Below, one piece after another: positions 37,118 through 47,440 of a stretch of 64,000 bases of DNA. Location: NCBI GenBank assembly GCA_016708825.1, contig JADJEZ010000023.1, positions 147,759-211,758 on the forward strand, given 5' to 3'. Position numbers and translations under genes: made by a program. Position 1 is the stretch's first letter, and the number at the start of each line of letters is the position of its first letter. This DNA comes from Betaproteobacteria bacterium (lineage in GTDB: Bacteria; Pseudomonadota; Gammaproteobacteria; Burkholderiales; Usitatibacteraceae). Below the pieces are notes generated by a model that was not told the origin of the DNA, searched no databases, and was given only the letters and a program-made list of their open reading frames with translations.

Positions 37118-37147
37118 TTGACACCCGTCGCCGGCGCGGCGTACGAT
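37118..37147 (+). promoter_or_regulatory. Predicted sigma-70 promoter of the lyase-mch-prpBCD-acnA operon
   Basis: A perfect TTGACA (37118-37123) and TACGAT (37142-37147) with 18-bp spacing. The expected start near 37154 leaves an ~80-nt leader before the lyase ATG at 37233 and excludes the in-frame ATG at 37146 as a start. Confidence 0.65.
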
Positions 37148-37232
37148 GCTGCGCAGCAGCAAGCGCCTCCGGCCGGCCCCTCAGCCGGCGCCGAGGGACC
37201 TGTTTCAACCGCCAAATCAGAGGCTTGCCGAT

Positions 37233-38111
37233 ATGACCCCCTACTTCCGCCCGCGCCGCTCGATGCTCTACGTGCCCGGGTGCAGCACGCGCTATCTCAA
37301 CAAGTCGCGCACCCTCAAGGTCGACTCCGTGATCCTGGACCTGGGCGACCCGATCCTCGTCGAGGCCAAGGTCGAGTCGCGCAGGAACGTGGTCGAGGCG
37401 GTGCTCGCCGGCGGCTTCGGGAGGCGCGAGGTCGTGGTGCGCGTGAACGACCTGGATTCCCCCTGGGGCGCGGAGGACGTGAAGGCCGTGGCCGGCATCG
37501 GCGCGGACGCGATCCTCTTCCCGAACATCGAGTCGAAGGCCGACGTGCTGCAGGCACTCGCCGCCCTCGATGCCGCCGGCGGCAAGCACCTGCCCGTCAT
37601 GGTGATGATCGAGAGCCCGCTCGCGGTGCTGCGCGCCGAGGAGATCGCCGGCGCCTCCGACCGCATAGCCTGCATCGTGATGGCCACCTCCGACCTGATC
37701 ACCCAGTTGCACGCGCGGCGCACGCCGGACCGGATAGCGCTGCACTACTCCCTCTCGCGGGTGGTGCTCGCCGGCCGCGCCTACGACCGCTCCGTGGTCG
37801 ACGGCATCTCCACGGACCTGAAGGACATGCAGTCCTTCGAGTACGCCTGCCGCCTCGCGCGCGACCTGGGCTTCGACGGCAAGAGCCTCGTGCACCCCTT
37901 CCAGCTGCCCTACTGCAACGACGCGTTCACGCCGAAGCCGCACGATCTCGAGGCCGCCACCGAGCTGATCGAGGCCCTCGAGCACGCGCACCGCGAGGGG
38001 CGCGGCGTGGTGGTCGTGAACGGCCGCCTGATCGAGGGCCACCACCTGAAGGCCGCGAGGAGGCTCCTCGCCCTCGCGGACATGATCGCCCAGCTGGAAG
38101 CGGGTCAGTAG
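37233..38111 (+). CDS. CitE/HpcH-like CoA-ester lyase
   Basis: A 292-residue TIM-barrel lyase of the CitE/malyl-CoA lyase family, first gene of the operon. Start MTPYFRPRRSMLYVPG is preceded by no better site and falls after the predicted transcription start. Mg ligands are visible as Glu in VMVMIESPLAVL and Asp in VMATSDLITQL; the CoA-binding GKSLVHPFQL is normal. Odd: the near-invariant DLED after strand 2 reads ILDLGDPI, with Gly for Glu. It probably cleaves or forms beta-methylmalyl-CoA, malyl-CoA or citramalyl-CoA; its next neighbour (4 bp) is a mesaconyl-CoA-hydratase-like gene, favouring beta-methylmalyl-CoA (to glyoxylate and propionyl-CoA). Confidence 0.83.
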   Translation: MTPYFRPRRSMLYVPGCSTRYLNKSRTLKVDSVILDLGDPILVEAKVESRRNVVEAVLAGGFGRREVVVRVNDLDSPWGAEDVKAVAGIGADAILFPNIESKADVLQALAALDAAGGKHLPVMVMIESPLAVLRAEEIAGASDRIACIVMATSDLITQLHARRTPDRIALHYSLSRVVLAGRAYDRSVVDGISTDLKDMQSFEYACRLARDLGFDGKSLVHPFQLPYCNDAFTPKPHDLEAATELIEALEHAHREGRGVVVVNGRLIEGHHLKAARRLLALADMIAQLEAGQ

Positions 38112-38115
38112 CGCC

Positions 38116-39177
38116 ATGGGCCCGAGGCCGGCGGCCGGCTATTTCTTCGACGACTTCGAGCTGGGCGCGCGCCTCGAGCACGCGACACCCCGCACCGTCT
38201 CGTCGTCCGATGCCGCGATCTATCTCGCGCTTACCGGGTCGCGAAACCCCGTCCACTGCGCCGCTCCCGTCGCCGCCGCCCTCGGGCACCCCGCGCCTCC
38301 GCTGGACGACCTGCTCGTGTTCCATCTCGCGTTCGGCAAGACGGTGCACGACATCTCCTACAACGCGGTGGCGAACCTGGGCTATGACGACGTGCGCTTT
38401 CTCCTGCCCGTCTATCCCGGCGACACGCTCGGCGCACGCAGCGAAGTCATCGGGCTCAAGGAGAACGCGAGCGGCAAGTCCGGCGTGGTCTGGGTCCGCT
38501 CGCACGCCTTCAACCAGCACGGCGCGGAGGTGCTCTCCTGGGTGCGCTGGGTGATGGTCGCCCGGCGCGGGCCGAAGGGCGCCGCGGACGGGCGCGCCGC
38601 GGTGATTCCGGAGCTGCCCGCCGAAGTGGCGCTCGACCGGCTCCCGGTCCCCGCCTTCCTCACCCCGCGCGCCCTCGACCCGCACGCCACCGGGGGCGCC
38701 CGGTGGTGGGACGACTACGCGGCGGGCGAGACGATCGACCATCCCGGCGCGATGACGGTCGAGGAGGCCGACCACATGCTCGCCACGCGGCTCTACCAGA
38801 ACACGGCGCGCGTGCACTTCGACGCCCATGCGGCGCGCTCGAGCCAGTTCGGCAGGCGCCTGGTCTACGGCGGCCACGTGATCTCGCTCTGCCGCGCGCT
38901 CGCGCACGACGGCCTCGAGAACGCCTTCGCCGTCGCGGCCATCCACGGCGGCACCCACGCGAACCCGACCTTCGCCGGCGACACGATCGCCGTGCGCAGC
39001 GTGGTCGCCTCGCGCGGGGAGATCCCGGGCCGGGACGACGTCGGGGCGCTGCGCGTGCGGATGCTGGGCGCGAAGAACACGGCGCTCGCCGATCTCGCGA
39101 CACCCGCGCCCGGCGCGAAGGACCCCGCGGTGGTCCTCGACCTGGACCTGACGCTGCTCCTGCCGCGGCGCGCCTAG
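38116..39177 (+). CDS. mch: Mesaconyl-CoA hydratase-like double-MaoC protein
   Basis: A 353-residue protein of two hotdog (MaoC-like) domains, about 5-165 and 185-350. The stretch FGKTVHDISYNAVANLGYDDVRF and the motif LTGSRNPVHCA match mesaconyl-C1-CoA hydratases (beta-methylmalyl-CoA dehydratases) of the ethylmalonyl-CoA and 3-hydroxypropionate routes. The general hydratase-2 Asp of the GDxNPxH motif is Ser here. It interconverts mesaconyl-CoA and beta-methylmalyl-CoA, the substrate of the lyases that flank it on both sides. I see no ethylmalonyl-CoA pathway genes (ccr, ecm) and no mesaconyl-CoA transferase in the window. Confidence 0.78.
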   Translation: MGPRPAAGYFFDDFELGARLEHATPRTVSSSDAAIYLALTGSRNPVHCAAPVAAALGHPAPPLDDLLVFHLAFGKTVHDISYNAVANLGYDDVRFLLPVYPGDTLGARSEVIGLKENASGKSGVVWVRSHAFNQHGAEVLSWVRWVMVARRGPKGAADGRAAVIPELPAEVALDRLPVPAFLTPRALDPHATGGARWWDDYAAGETIDHPGAMTVEEADHMLATRLYQNTARVHFDAHAARSSQFGRRLVYGGHVISLCRALAHDGLENAFAVAAIHGGTHANPTFAGDTIAVRSVVASRGEIPGRDDVGALRVRMLGAKNTALADLATPAPGAKDPAVVLDLDLTLLLPRRA

Positions 39178-39205
39178 AATAGTCATTTTCCCCGGAAGGT
39201 TGCCC

Positions 39206-40198
39206 ATGCCCGCTCCCCGCCACCCCAAGGACGCCCTCTTCGCCGGCGAGAAACCCTTCCCGGTCATTCCGGCCTGCGAGCATTTCGCCGGATCCGAGCG
39301 GCTCATCGTCAAGGCGCTCGACCTCCAGGAACGCCTGGGGGCGGTGTTCGACATCACCTGCGACTGCGAGGACGGCGCCGAGACCGGCCGCGAGAAGCAG
39401 CACGCGGAGATGATCGTCGACGTGCTGCACTCCCCGGCGAACCGCTTCGCCATGGCCGGGGCGCGCATCCACGATTTCACCCATCCCCACTGGAAGAAGG
39501 ACGTCGACATCCTCGTCGGCGGGGCGGGCAAGGTGATCGCCTACGTGACGATCCCGAAATGCACGTCCGTCGCCCAGGCCGAGGAGATGATCCTCTACAT
39601 CCAGGCGGTGGCGAAGAAGAAGAAATTCAAGCGCGACATCCCGGTGCACGTCCTGATCGAGACCCACGGCGCGCTGCACGACGCCTGGGAGATCGCGCAG
39701 CTGCCCGGCGTGCAGGTGCTCGACTTCGGGCTCATGGACTTCGTGAGCGGCCACCACGGCGCCATCAACGCGTCCAACATGCGCTCGCCCGGGCAGTTCG
39801 ACCACCCGCTCGTCGCACGGGCGAAGGCCGACGTGGTGGCCGCGGCCCTCGCCCACGGCGTGGTGCCGGCGCACAACGTCTCGCTCGACCTGAAGAACAC
39901 CTACAACGTCTTCCGCGATGCCTGGCGCGCCCGCAGCGACTTCGGGTTCCTGCGCATGTGGAGCATCCACCCCTCGCAGGTGCAGCCGATCGTCGACGCG
40001 ATGAAGCCCGACCTGAACGAGGTCGCGGTCGCGGGCGCGATCCTCCTCGAGGCGCAGCGCGCGAGCTGGGGGCCGATCCAGTTCGAGGGCGAGCTGCACG
40101 ACCGCGCCACGTACCGCTATTTCTGGGAGCTGCTCCAGAAGGCGCGCATCACCGGCGTGGGGATCCCCGAGGACGCCGCGCGCGCCTTCTTCGACTGA
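39206..40198 (+). CDS. HpcH/HpaI aldolase / citrate-lyase family CoA-ester lyase, long form
   Basis: A 330-residue lyase, distant from the 292-residue one upstream. Visible: FDITCDCEDGAETGREKQ (the DxEDG acid pair), VLIETHGALHDAWEIAQ (Mg Glu), FGLMDFVSGHHGAIN (Mg Asp) and MWSIHPSQVQPIVDAM. The long form with the IPACEHFAGSERL start is the type found in betaproteobacterial aconitase/prp/TCA clusters. It may be a malyl-CoA or beta-methylmalyl-CoA lyase; the true substrate is unsettled. Start: ATG at 39206 has GGAAGG six bases upstream; an in-frame TTG at 39200 lies inside that site. Confidence 0.82.
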   Translation: MPAPRHPKDALFAGEKPFPVIPACEHFAGSERLIVKALDLQERLGAVFDITCDCEDGAETGREKQHAEMIVDVLHSPANRFAMAGARIHDFTHPHWKKDVDILVGGAGKVIAYVTIPKCTSVAQAEEMILYIQAVAKKKKFKRDIPVHVLIETHGALHDAWEIAQLPGVQVLDFGLMDFVSGHHGAINASNMRSPGQFDHPLVARAKADVVAAALAHGVVPAHNVSLDLKNTYNVFRDAWRARSDFGFLRMWSIHPSQVQPIVDAMKPDLNEVAVAGAILLEAQRASWGPIQFEGELHDRATYRYFWELLQKARITGVGIPEDAARAFFD

Positions 40199-40250
40199 CG
40201 GCCCAGCCCCCGACACCGCACACCACGGAACCCACCGGAAGGACGACCCC

Positions 40251-41135
40251 ATGACCGCGATGACACCCGGTGCGCGATTCCGCGCCGCGCTGGCCGAGGA
40301 AAGGCCCCTGCAGGTTCCCGGCGCGATCTGCGCCTACCACGCCACGCTCGCCAAGGCCTCCGGATTCAAGGCGATCTACCTCTCGGGGGGCGGCGTGGCC
40401 GCGGGCTCGCTGGGGCTGCCGGACCTGGGGATCTCCAACCTGGACGACGTCCTGACCGACGTGCGCCGCTTGACCGACGTGTGCGACCTGCCGCTGCTCG
40501 TGGACGTGGACACGGGCTTCGGCGCGAGCGCCTTCAACGTCGCGCGCACCACGAAGTCGCTCGTCAAGTCCGGCGCGGCCGCCATGCACATCGAGGACCA
40601 GGTGGGTGCGAAGCGCTGCGGCCACCGCCCGGGCAAGGAGCTCGTCCCCGCCCGGGAGATGGCCGACCGCGTGAAAAGCGCGGCCGACGCGCGCACCGAC
40701 GCCTCGTTCTTCATCATGGCCCGCACCGATGCGCTCGCCGTGGAGGGCCTGCAGGCGGCGATCGACCGCGCCTGCGCCTGCGTGGAGGCCGGCGCCGACG
40801 GCATATTCCCCGAGGCGATCACCGACCTCGACATGTACCGCAAGTTCGCCGCCGCCGTGAAGGTGCCGATCCTCGCCAACATCACGGAGTTCGGGCAGAC
40901 CCCGCTCTTCACGGTGCAGGAACTCGCCACGGCCGACGTGGCGATCGCGCTCTACCCGCTGTCGGCCTTCCGGGCCATGAACCAGGCAGCGCTCGGCGTC
41001 TACGAGGCGCTGCGCAAGGAAGGGACGCAGAAATCCGTCGTCGCCACGATGCAGACCCGCGAGGATCTCTACCGCTACCTGGGCTACCACGCGTTCGAAC
41101 AGAAGCTCGACGCCCTTTTCGCGAAGGGCAAGTAG
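40251..41135 (+). CDS. prpB: 2-methylisocitrate lyase
   Basis: A 294-residue PEP-mutase/isocitrate-lyase-fold enzyme splitting 2-methylisocitrate to pyruvate and succinate, last step of the methylcitrate cycle. Visible: LSGGGVAAGSLGLPDLG, the Mg site LLVDVDTGFG, the active loop HIEDQVGAKRCGHRPGKEL with catalytic Cys, and FIMARTDALAVEGL. Length and the KRCGHRPGK form favour PrpB over isocitrate lyase (KKCGH). It lies 52 bp after the lyase and 80 bp before prpC. A GGAAGGA site precedes the ATG. Confidence 0.95.
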   Translation: MTAMTPGARFRAALAEERPLQVPGAICAYHATLAKASGFKAIYLSGGGVAAGSLGLPDLGISNLDDVLTDVRRLTDVCDLPLLVDVDTGFGASAFNVARTTKSLVKSGAAAMHIEDQVGAKRCGHRPGKELVPAREMADRVKSAADARTDASFFIMARTDALAVEGLQAAIDRACACVEAGADGIFPEAITDLDMYRKFAAAVKVPILANITEFGQTPLFTVQELATADVAIALYPLSAFRAMNQAALGVYEALRKEGTQKSVVATMQTREDLYRYLGYHAFEQKLDALFAKGK

Positions 41136-41215
41136 CCCGCCGCTCGAGCCGCCGAACGCGAAACCGCTCGCCCGGCCTGGCCGGGAAAGCCGCCGACCAC
41201 CATGAGGAAACCGCC

Positions 41216-42376
41216 ATGACCGAAGCCGCCGCCCCCGCCGTCACCCCGAAGCCGAAGAAATCCGTCGCCCTCTCCGGCGTCACCGCCGGCAACACCGCGC
41301 TCTGCACCGTCGGCAGGACGGGCAACGACCTGCACTACTGCGGATACGACATCCTCGATCTCGCGGACCAGTGCGAATTCGAGGAAATCGCCCACCTGCT
41401 CGTGCATGGCAAGCTCCCCACGGCCTCCGAGCTGAAGGCCTACAAGACCAAGCTGCGCTCGCTGCGCAGCATCCCGGCGGCGTTGCAGGACATCCTGGAG
41501 TGCATCCCCGCCTCCACCCACCCGATGGACGTGATGCGCACCGCCTGCTCCGCCCTCGGCGCGGTGCTCCCCGAGGGCGAGGACCACAAGCTCGCGCCCT
41601 CGCGCGACATCGCCGACCGGATGATGGCCTCCTTCGGCTCGATGCTCATGTACTGGCACCATTTCTCCCACTCCGGCCGGCGCATCGAGGTCGAGACCGA
41701 CGACGACTCCATCGGCGGGCATCTCCTGCACCTCCTGCACGGCAAGCCCCCCTCGGAGAGCTGGGTGCGCGCGATGCACACCTCCCTCATCCTCTACGCC
41801 GAGCACGAGTTCAACGCCTCGACCTTCACCGCCCGCGTCGTCGCCGGCACCGGTTCCGACATGTACTCCGCCATCACGGCGGCCATCGGGGCGCTCAAGG
41901 GTCCCAAGCACGGCGGCGCCAACGAGTTCGCCTTCGACACCATCGGCCGCTACGACAACGCCGACGAGGCCGAGGCCGACATCGTGCGCAGGGTTGCCGA
42001 GAAGCAGGTGATCATCGGCTTCGGCCACCCCGTCTACACGAAGTCCGATCCCCGCAACGAGGTGATCAAGGAAGTCGCCCGGTCGCTCTCGAAGGAAGCC
42101 GGAAACCTCAAGCTCTTCGACATCTCGGCGCGCATCGAGGAAGTGATGTGGCGCGAGAAGAAGATGTTCCCGAACCTCGACTGGTACAGCGCCACCAGCT
42201 ACCACATGATGGGCGTGCCCACGTCGATGTTCACGCCGCTCTTCGTGATCTCGCGCACCTCCGGCTGGTGCGCCCACGTGATCGAGCAGCGGATCGACGG
42301 CAAGATCATCCGGCCCAGCGCCAACTACACCGGCCCCGACGACCTGAAGTTCGTCCCCATCGACCAGCGCAAGTAG
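41216..42376 (+). CDS. prpC: 2-methylcitrate synthase
   Basis: A 386-residue type I citrate-synthase-fold enzyme condensing propionyl-CoA with oxaloacetate. It lacks the N-terminal beta-domain of GltA. The signature KPKKSVALSGVTAGNTALCTVG at the N-terminus and YCGYDILDLADQCEFEE mark PrpC; catalytic residues are in SLILYAEHEFNAST, GPKHGGANEF and the late WYSATSYHMMGVP. It can also accept acetyl-CoA. Start MTEAAAPAVTPKP is chosen because the N-terminal signature follows directly; an upstream ATG at 41202 is out of frame. Followed by prpD after 21 bp. Confidence 0.95.
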   Translation: MTEAAAPAVTPKPKKSVALSGVTAGNTALCTVGRTGNDLHYCGYDILDLADQCEFEEIAHLLVHGKLPTASELKAYKTKLRSLRSIPAALQDILECIPASTHPMDVMRTACSALGAVLPEGEDHKLAPSRDIADRMMASFGSMLMYWHHFSHSGRRIEVETDDDSIGGHLLHLLHGKPPSESWVRAMHTSLILYAEHEFNASTFTARVVAGTGSDMYSAITAAIGALKGPKHGGANEFAFDTIGRYDNADEAEADIVRRVAEKQVIIGFGHPVYTKSDPRNEVIKEVARSLSKEAGNLKLFDISARIEEVMWREKKMFPNLDWYSATSYHMMGVPTSMFTPLFVISRTSGWCAHVIEQRIDGKIIRPSANYTGPDDLKFVPIDQRK

Positions 42377-42397
42377 ACCCAGCGAGGAACCCAGAAC

Positions 42398-43849
42398 GTG
42401 TCCGCCCATATCTCCAACGTCCGTCCCAAGCCCGACAAGGTCCTCGTCGACATCGCCGACTACGTCCTCAAATACCAGGTGAAGAGCGCGCAGGCCTACG
42501 AGACGGCGCGCTACTGCCTCATGGACACGCTCGGCTGCGGCTTCGAGGCGCTCGACTATCCCGCCTGCACGAAGCTCCTCGGGCCGGTGGTTCCCGGCAC
42601 CGTCGTCCCCCACGGCGCGAAGGTGCCCGGGACGCCCTTCCAGCTGGACCCGGTCAAGGCGGCCTTCGACATCGGCGCCATGATCCGCTGGCTCGACTTC
42701 AACGACACCTGGCTCGCCGCCGAATGGGGCCACCCCTCCGACAACCTGGGCGGCATCCTCGCCACGGCCGACTGGCTCTCGCGCAACGCCGTGGCCGCCG
42801 GGAAGAAACCCCTCGTCGTGAAGGATGTCCTCACGGCCATGATCAAGGCGCACGAGATCCAGGGCTGCATCGCGCTCGAGAACAGCTTCAACAAGGTGGG
42901 GCTGGACCACGTGGTGCTGGTGAAGGTGGCCTCCACCGCCGTGGTCGCGCAGATGCTGGGCCTTTCCCGGGACGAGGTCATCAACGCGGTCTCCCACGCC
43001 TGGGTCGACGGGCAGTCGCTGCGCACCTACCGCCACTCGCCCAACACGGGTTCCCGCAAGAGCTGGGCTGCCGGGGATGCGACGAGCCGCGCGGTGCGCC
43101 TGGCTCTCATCGCGGGCACGGGGGAGATGGGCTATCCGTCGGTGCTCACGGCAAAGACCTGGGGCTTCTACGACGTGCTCTTCAAGGGCAACCCGTTCAG
43201 GTTCCAGCGCAAGTACGGCAGCTACGTGATGGAGAACGTGCTCTTCAAGATCTCCTTCCCCGCGGAATTCCACTCGCAGACGGCGGTGGAGGCGGCGATG
43301 ACCATCCACGGCGAACTCGCGAAGGCCGGCAAGGCCCCCGAGGACATCAAGCGGATCACCATCCGCACCCACGAGGCCTGCATCCGCATCATCGACAAGA
43401 AGGGCCCCCTGGACAATCCGGCCGACCGCGACCACTGCATCCAGTACATGGTGGCCGTGCCGATCCTCTTCGGGCGCCTCACGGCGCAGGACTACGAGGA
43501 CGGGATCGCGAAGGACGCGCGCATCGACAAGCTGCGCGACAAGATCGCGTGCGTCGAGGACCCGAAGTTCACCAAGGACTACCACGACCCCGAGAAGCGC
43601 TCGATCGCCAACGCCCTCACGGTGGAATTCTCCGACGGGAAGAAACTGAAGGAGATCGTGGTCGAGTACCCCATCGGCCACAAGCGCCGCCGCAAGGAAG
43701 GCATGCCCGTGCTGGTGGAGAAGTTCCGCGTGAACCTGGCACGCCGCTTCCCGGAAAAGCAGAGGAAGGCGATACTCGAACTGTGCCTGGACGCGAAGCG
43801 CCTCGAGGCCACGCCGGTGAACGAATTCGTCGACCTGATGGTCATCTAG
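42398..43849 (+). CDS. prpD: 2-methylcitrate dehydratase (MmgE/PrpD family)
   Basis: A 483-residue cofactor-free dehydratase converting 2-methylcitrate to cis-2-methylaconitate. The family landmarks RWLDFNDTWLAAEWGHPSDNLGGIL (about 106-130), SHAWVDGQSLRTYRH, the flexible KSWAAGDATSRAVRLA and a C-terminal domain with VEYPIGHKRRRKEG are clear. It begins with GTG at 42398, preceded by AGCGAGGAAC; no ATG lies near. Rehydration to 2-methylisocitrate would fall to the aconitase three genes on; no prpF is visible, consistent with an AcnA-type rather than AcnD-type aconitase. Confidence 0.94.
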   Translation: MSAHISNVRPKPDKVLVDIADYVLKYQVKSAQAYETARYCLMDTLGCGFEALDYPACTKLLGPVVPGTVVPHGAKVPGTPFQLDPVKAAFDIGAMIRWLDFNDTWLAAEWGHPSDNLGGILATADWLSRNAVAAGKKPLVVKDVLTAMIKAHEIQGCIALENSFNKVGLDHVVLVKVASTAVVAQMLGLSRDEVINAVSHAWVDGQSLRTYRHSPNTGSRKSWAAGDATSRAVRLALIAGTGEMGYPSVLTAKTWGFYDVLFKGNPFRFQRKYGSYVMENVLFKISFPAEFHSQTAVEAAMTIHGELAKAGKAPEDIKRITIRTHEACIRIIDKKGPLDNPADRDHCIQYMVAVPILFGRLTAQDYEDGIAKDARIDKLRDKIACVEDPKFTKDYHDPEKRSIANALTVEFSDGKKLKEIVVEYPIGHKRRRKEGMPVLVEKFRVNLARRFPEKQRKAILELCLDAKRLEATPVNEFVDLMVI

Positions 43850-43890
43850 GGATCCCCAACCCGCCACAGCCGCCCGCGCGAGGAGGAAAC

Positions 43891-44331
43891 ATGAACAGGC
43901 TTCCCGTACTGGCCGCCGCAGCGCTCTTCGCCACGGGCTGCGCGTCGACCTACCACCTCACCCTCATGCCGCGCGACAGCGGCAGGCTCTACCAGGGCGT
44001 GGCCGAGGACAGCGGCGGAGCCGAGGGCACGATCACCGTCACCATCGGGGACCGGGTCTACGCCGGCACCTGGGTGGAAGTCGTGCCCGACCGGACGACG
44101 GGCTACGTGAGCGGCGGCTACGGTTCGCGTCACCGCGGCCTGGGCCTGGGCGCCGTCCTCTCCCTGGGTACGCCCGGCGGCAGCGAGGCAAAGGCGCTGC
44201 TGCGCTCGCCCGACGGCGCGGGGCTGCGCTGCGACCTGCGCGGCGGCGGCGCGGGGGCCGGCGCCGGCGTGTGCCGCGACGACAAGGGCCTGGAGTACGA
44301 CGTGCAGATCAGGCGTGCGCCGCGCCCCTAG
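43891..44331 (+). CDS. Small secreted lipoprotein between prpD and acnA
   Basis: A 146-residue lipoprotein of unknown role. The signal peptide ends in a lipobox, ALFATGC (Cys near residue 17), with Ala after it favouring outer-membrane sorting. The remainder is glycine-rich beta-type sequence (GTITVTIGDRVYAGTWVEVV; GGYGSRHRGLGLGAVL). GAGGAGGAAAC precedes the ATG. It sits inside a metabolic operon (41 bp after prpD, 45 bp before acnA), a position that small proteins of this kind also occupy in other betaproteobacteria, but no functional link is known to me. Confidence 0.8.
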   Translation: MNRLPVLAAAALFATGCASTYHLTLMPRDSGRLYQGVAEDSGGAEGTITVTIGDRVYAGTWVEVVPDRTTGYVSGGYGSRHRGLGLGAVLSLGTPGGSEAKALLRSPDGAGLRCDLRGGGAGAGAGVCRDDKGLEYDVQIRRAPRP

Positions 44332-44376
44332 TCGAGGCGATACTGGCAAACCACCGAGAGACCAACCGAGACCACC

Positions 44377-47073
<2,697 letters not shown>

Positions 47074-47100
47074 GCCGCATTCCGGGCAGGCAAACCCGGC

Positions 47101-47132
47101 CGGGCCTGCGCGATTTGCGTCGCGCGGGCCCG
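47101..47132 (+). terminator. GC hairpin after acnA, possible terminator
   Basis: A 13-bp stem (CGGGCCTGCGCGA/TCGCGCGGGCCCG, one T-G wobble) with a TTTGCG loop, 28 bp past the acnA stop. No T-tract follows, so it may act with Rho or only protect the 3' end; its loop also contains the -35 of the next promoter. Confidence 0.45.
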
Positions 47133-47143
47133 CTCCCTATAAT
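47115..47143 (+). promoter_or_regulatory. Predicted promoter of the MFS transporter leader
   Basis: TTGCGT (47115-47120), 17-bp spacer, perfect TATAAT (47138-47143). The start near 47150 leaves a leader of about 290 nt before the transporter ATG. Consensus match only, but the -10 is exact in a very GC-rich context. Confidence 0.6.
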
Positions 47144-47180
47144 CGCGGCTCCGCTGCCCCCAGACGACGCCCCGCGACCC

Positions 47181-47291
47181 ATGATGCGAACCGACACCAC
47201 GATGATCCCCGGCCGCGCCCCGCGCGTGGCGGCCCGTGGCGGCCTGCCGTTCGCTTCCGGGATCGCGCCGCGCCGCGGCAAGTCCGACTGA
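47181..47291 (+). other. Small ORF in the MFS leader (candidate leader peptide)
   Basis: A 36-codon frame (start MMRTDTTMIPGRAP, end ASGIAPRRGKSD) opening about 30 nt after the predicted transcription start, without a clear ribosome site. It ends 4 bp before the first hairpin of the leader, the geometry of a translated attenuator. It may be chance in GC-rich DNA. Confidence 0.3.
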
Positions 47292-47294
47292 CCC

Positions 47295-47395
47295 TCGGGG
47301 CAACCGCCCCGACGCAAGTCGAGGCGGAAGACCTACGGATACCCCCGTTTTCTTTCCGCCTCGCGCCCCGCGCGACGCGAGAGTTCGCGCGTAGC
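47295..47395 (+). promoter_or_regulatory. Structured 5' leader of MFS gene (three hairpins)
   Basis: The 367-bp stretch 47074-47440 holds no protein gene beyond the small ORF. Stem 1: TCGGGGC/GCCCCGA, 7 bp, loop AACC (47295-47312). Stem 2: CGAGGCGGAA/TTCCGCCTCG, 10 bp perfect, enclosing an inner ACGG/CCGT pair (47320-47363). Stem 3: CGCGCGA/TCGCGCG (about 47370-47392). I do not recognise a known riboswitch class. Confidence 0.4.
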
Positions 47396-47440
47396 TGGAG
47401 ACTCCAGGTCCGCCCACGAGGCGGGCGAAGCGGCATTTCC

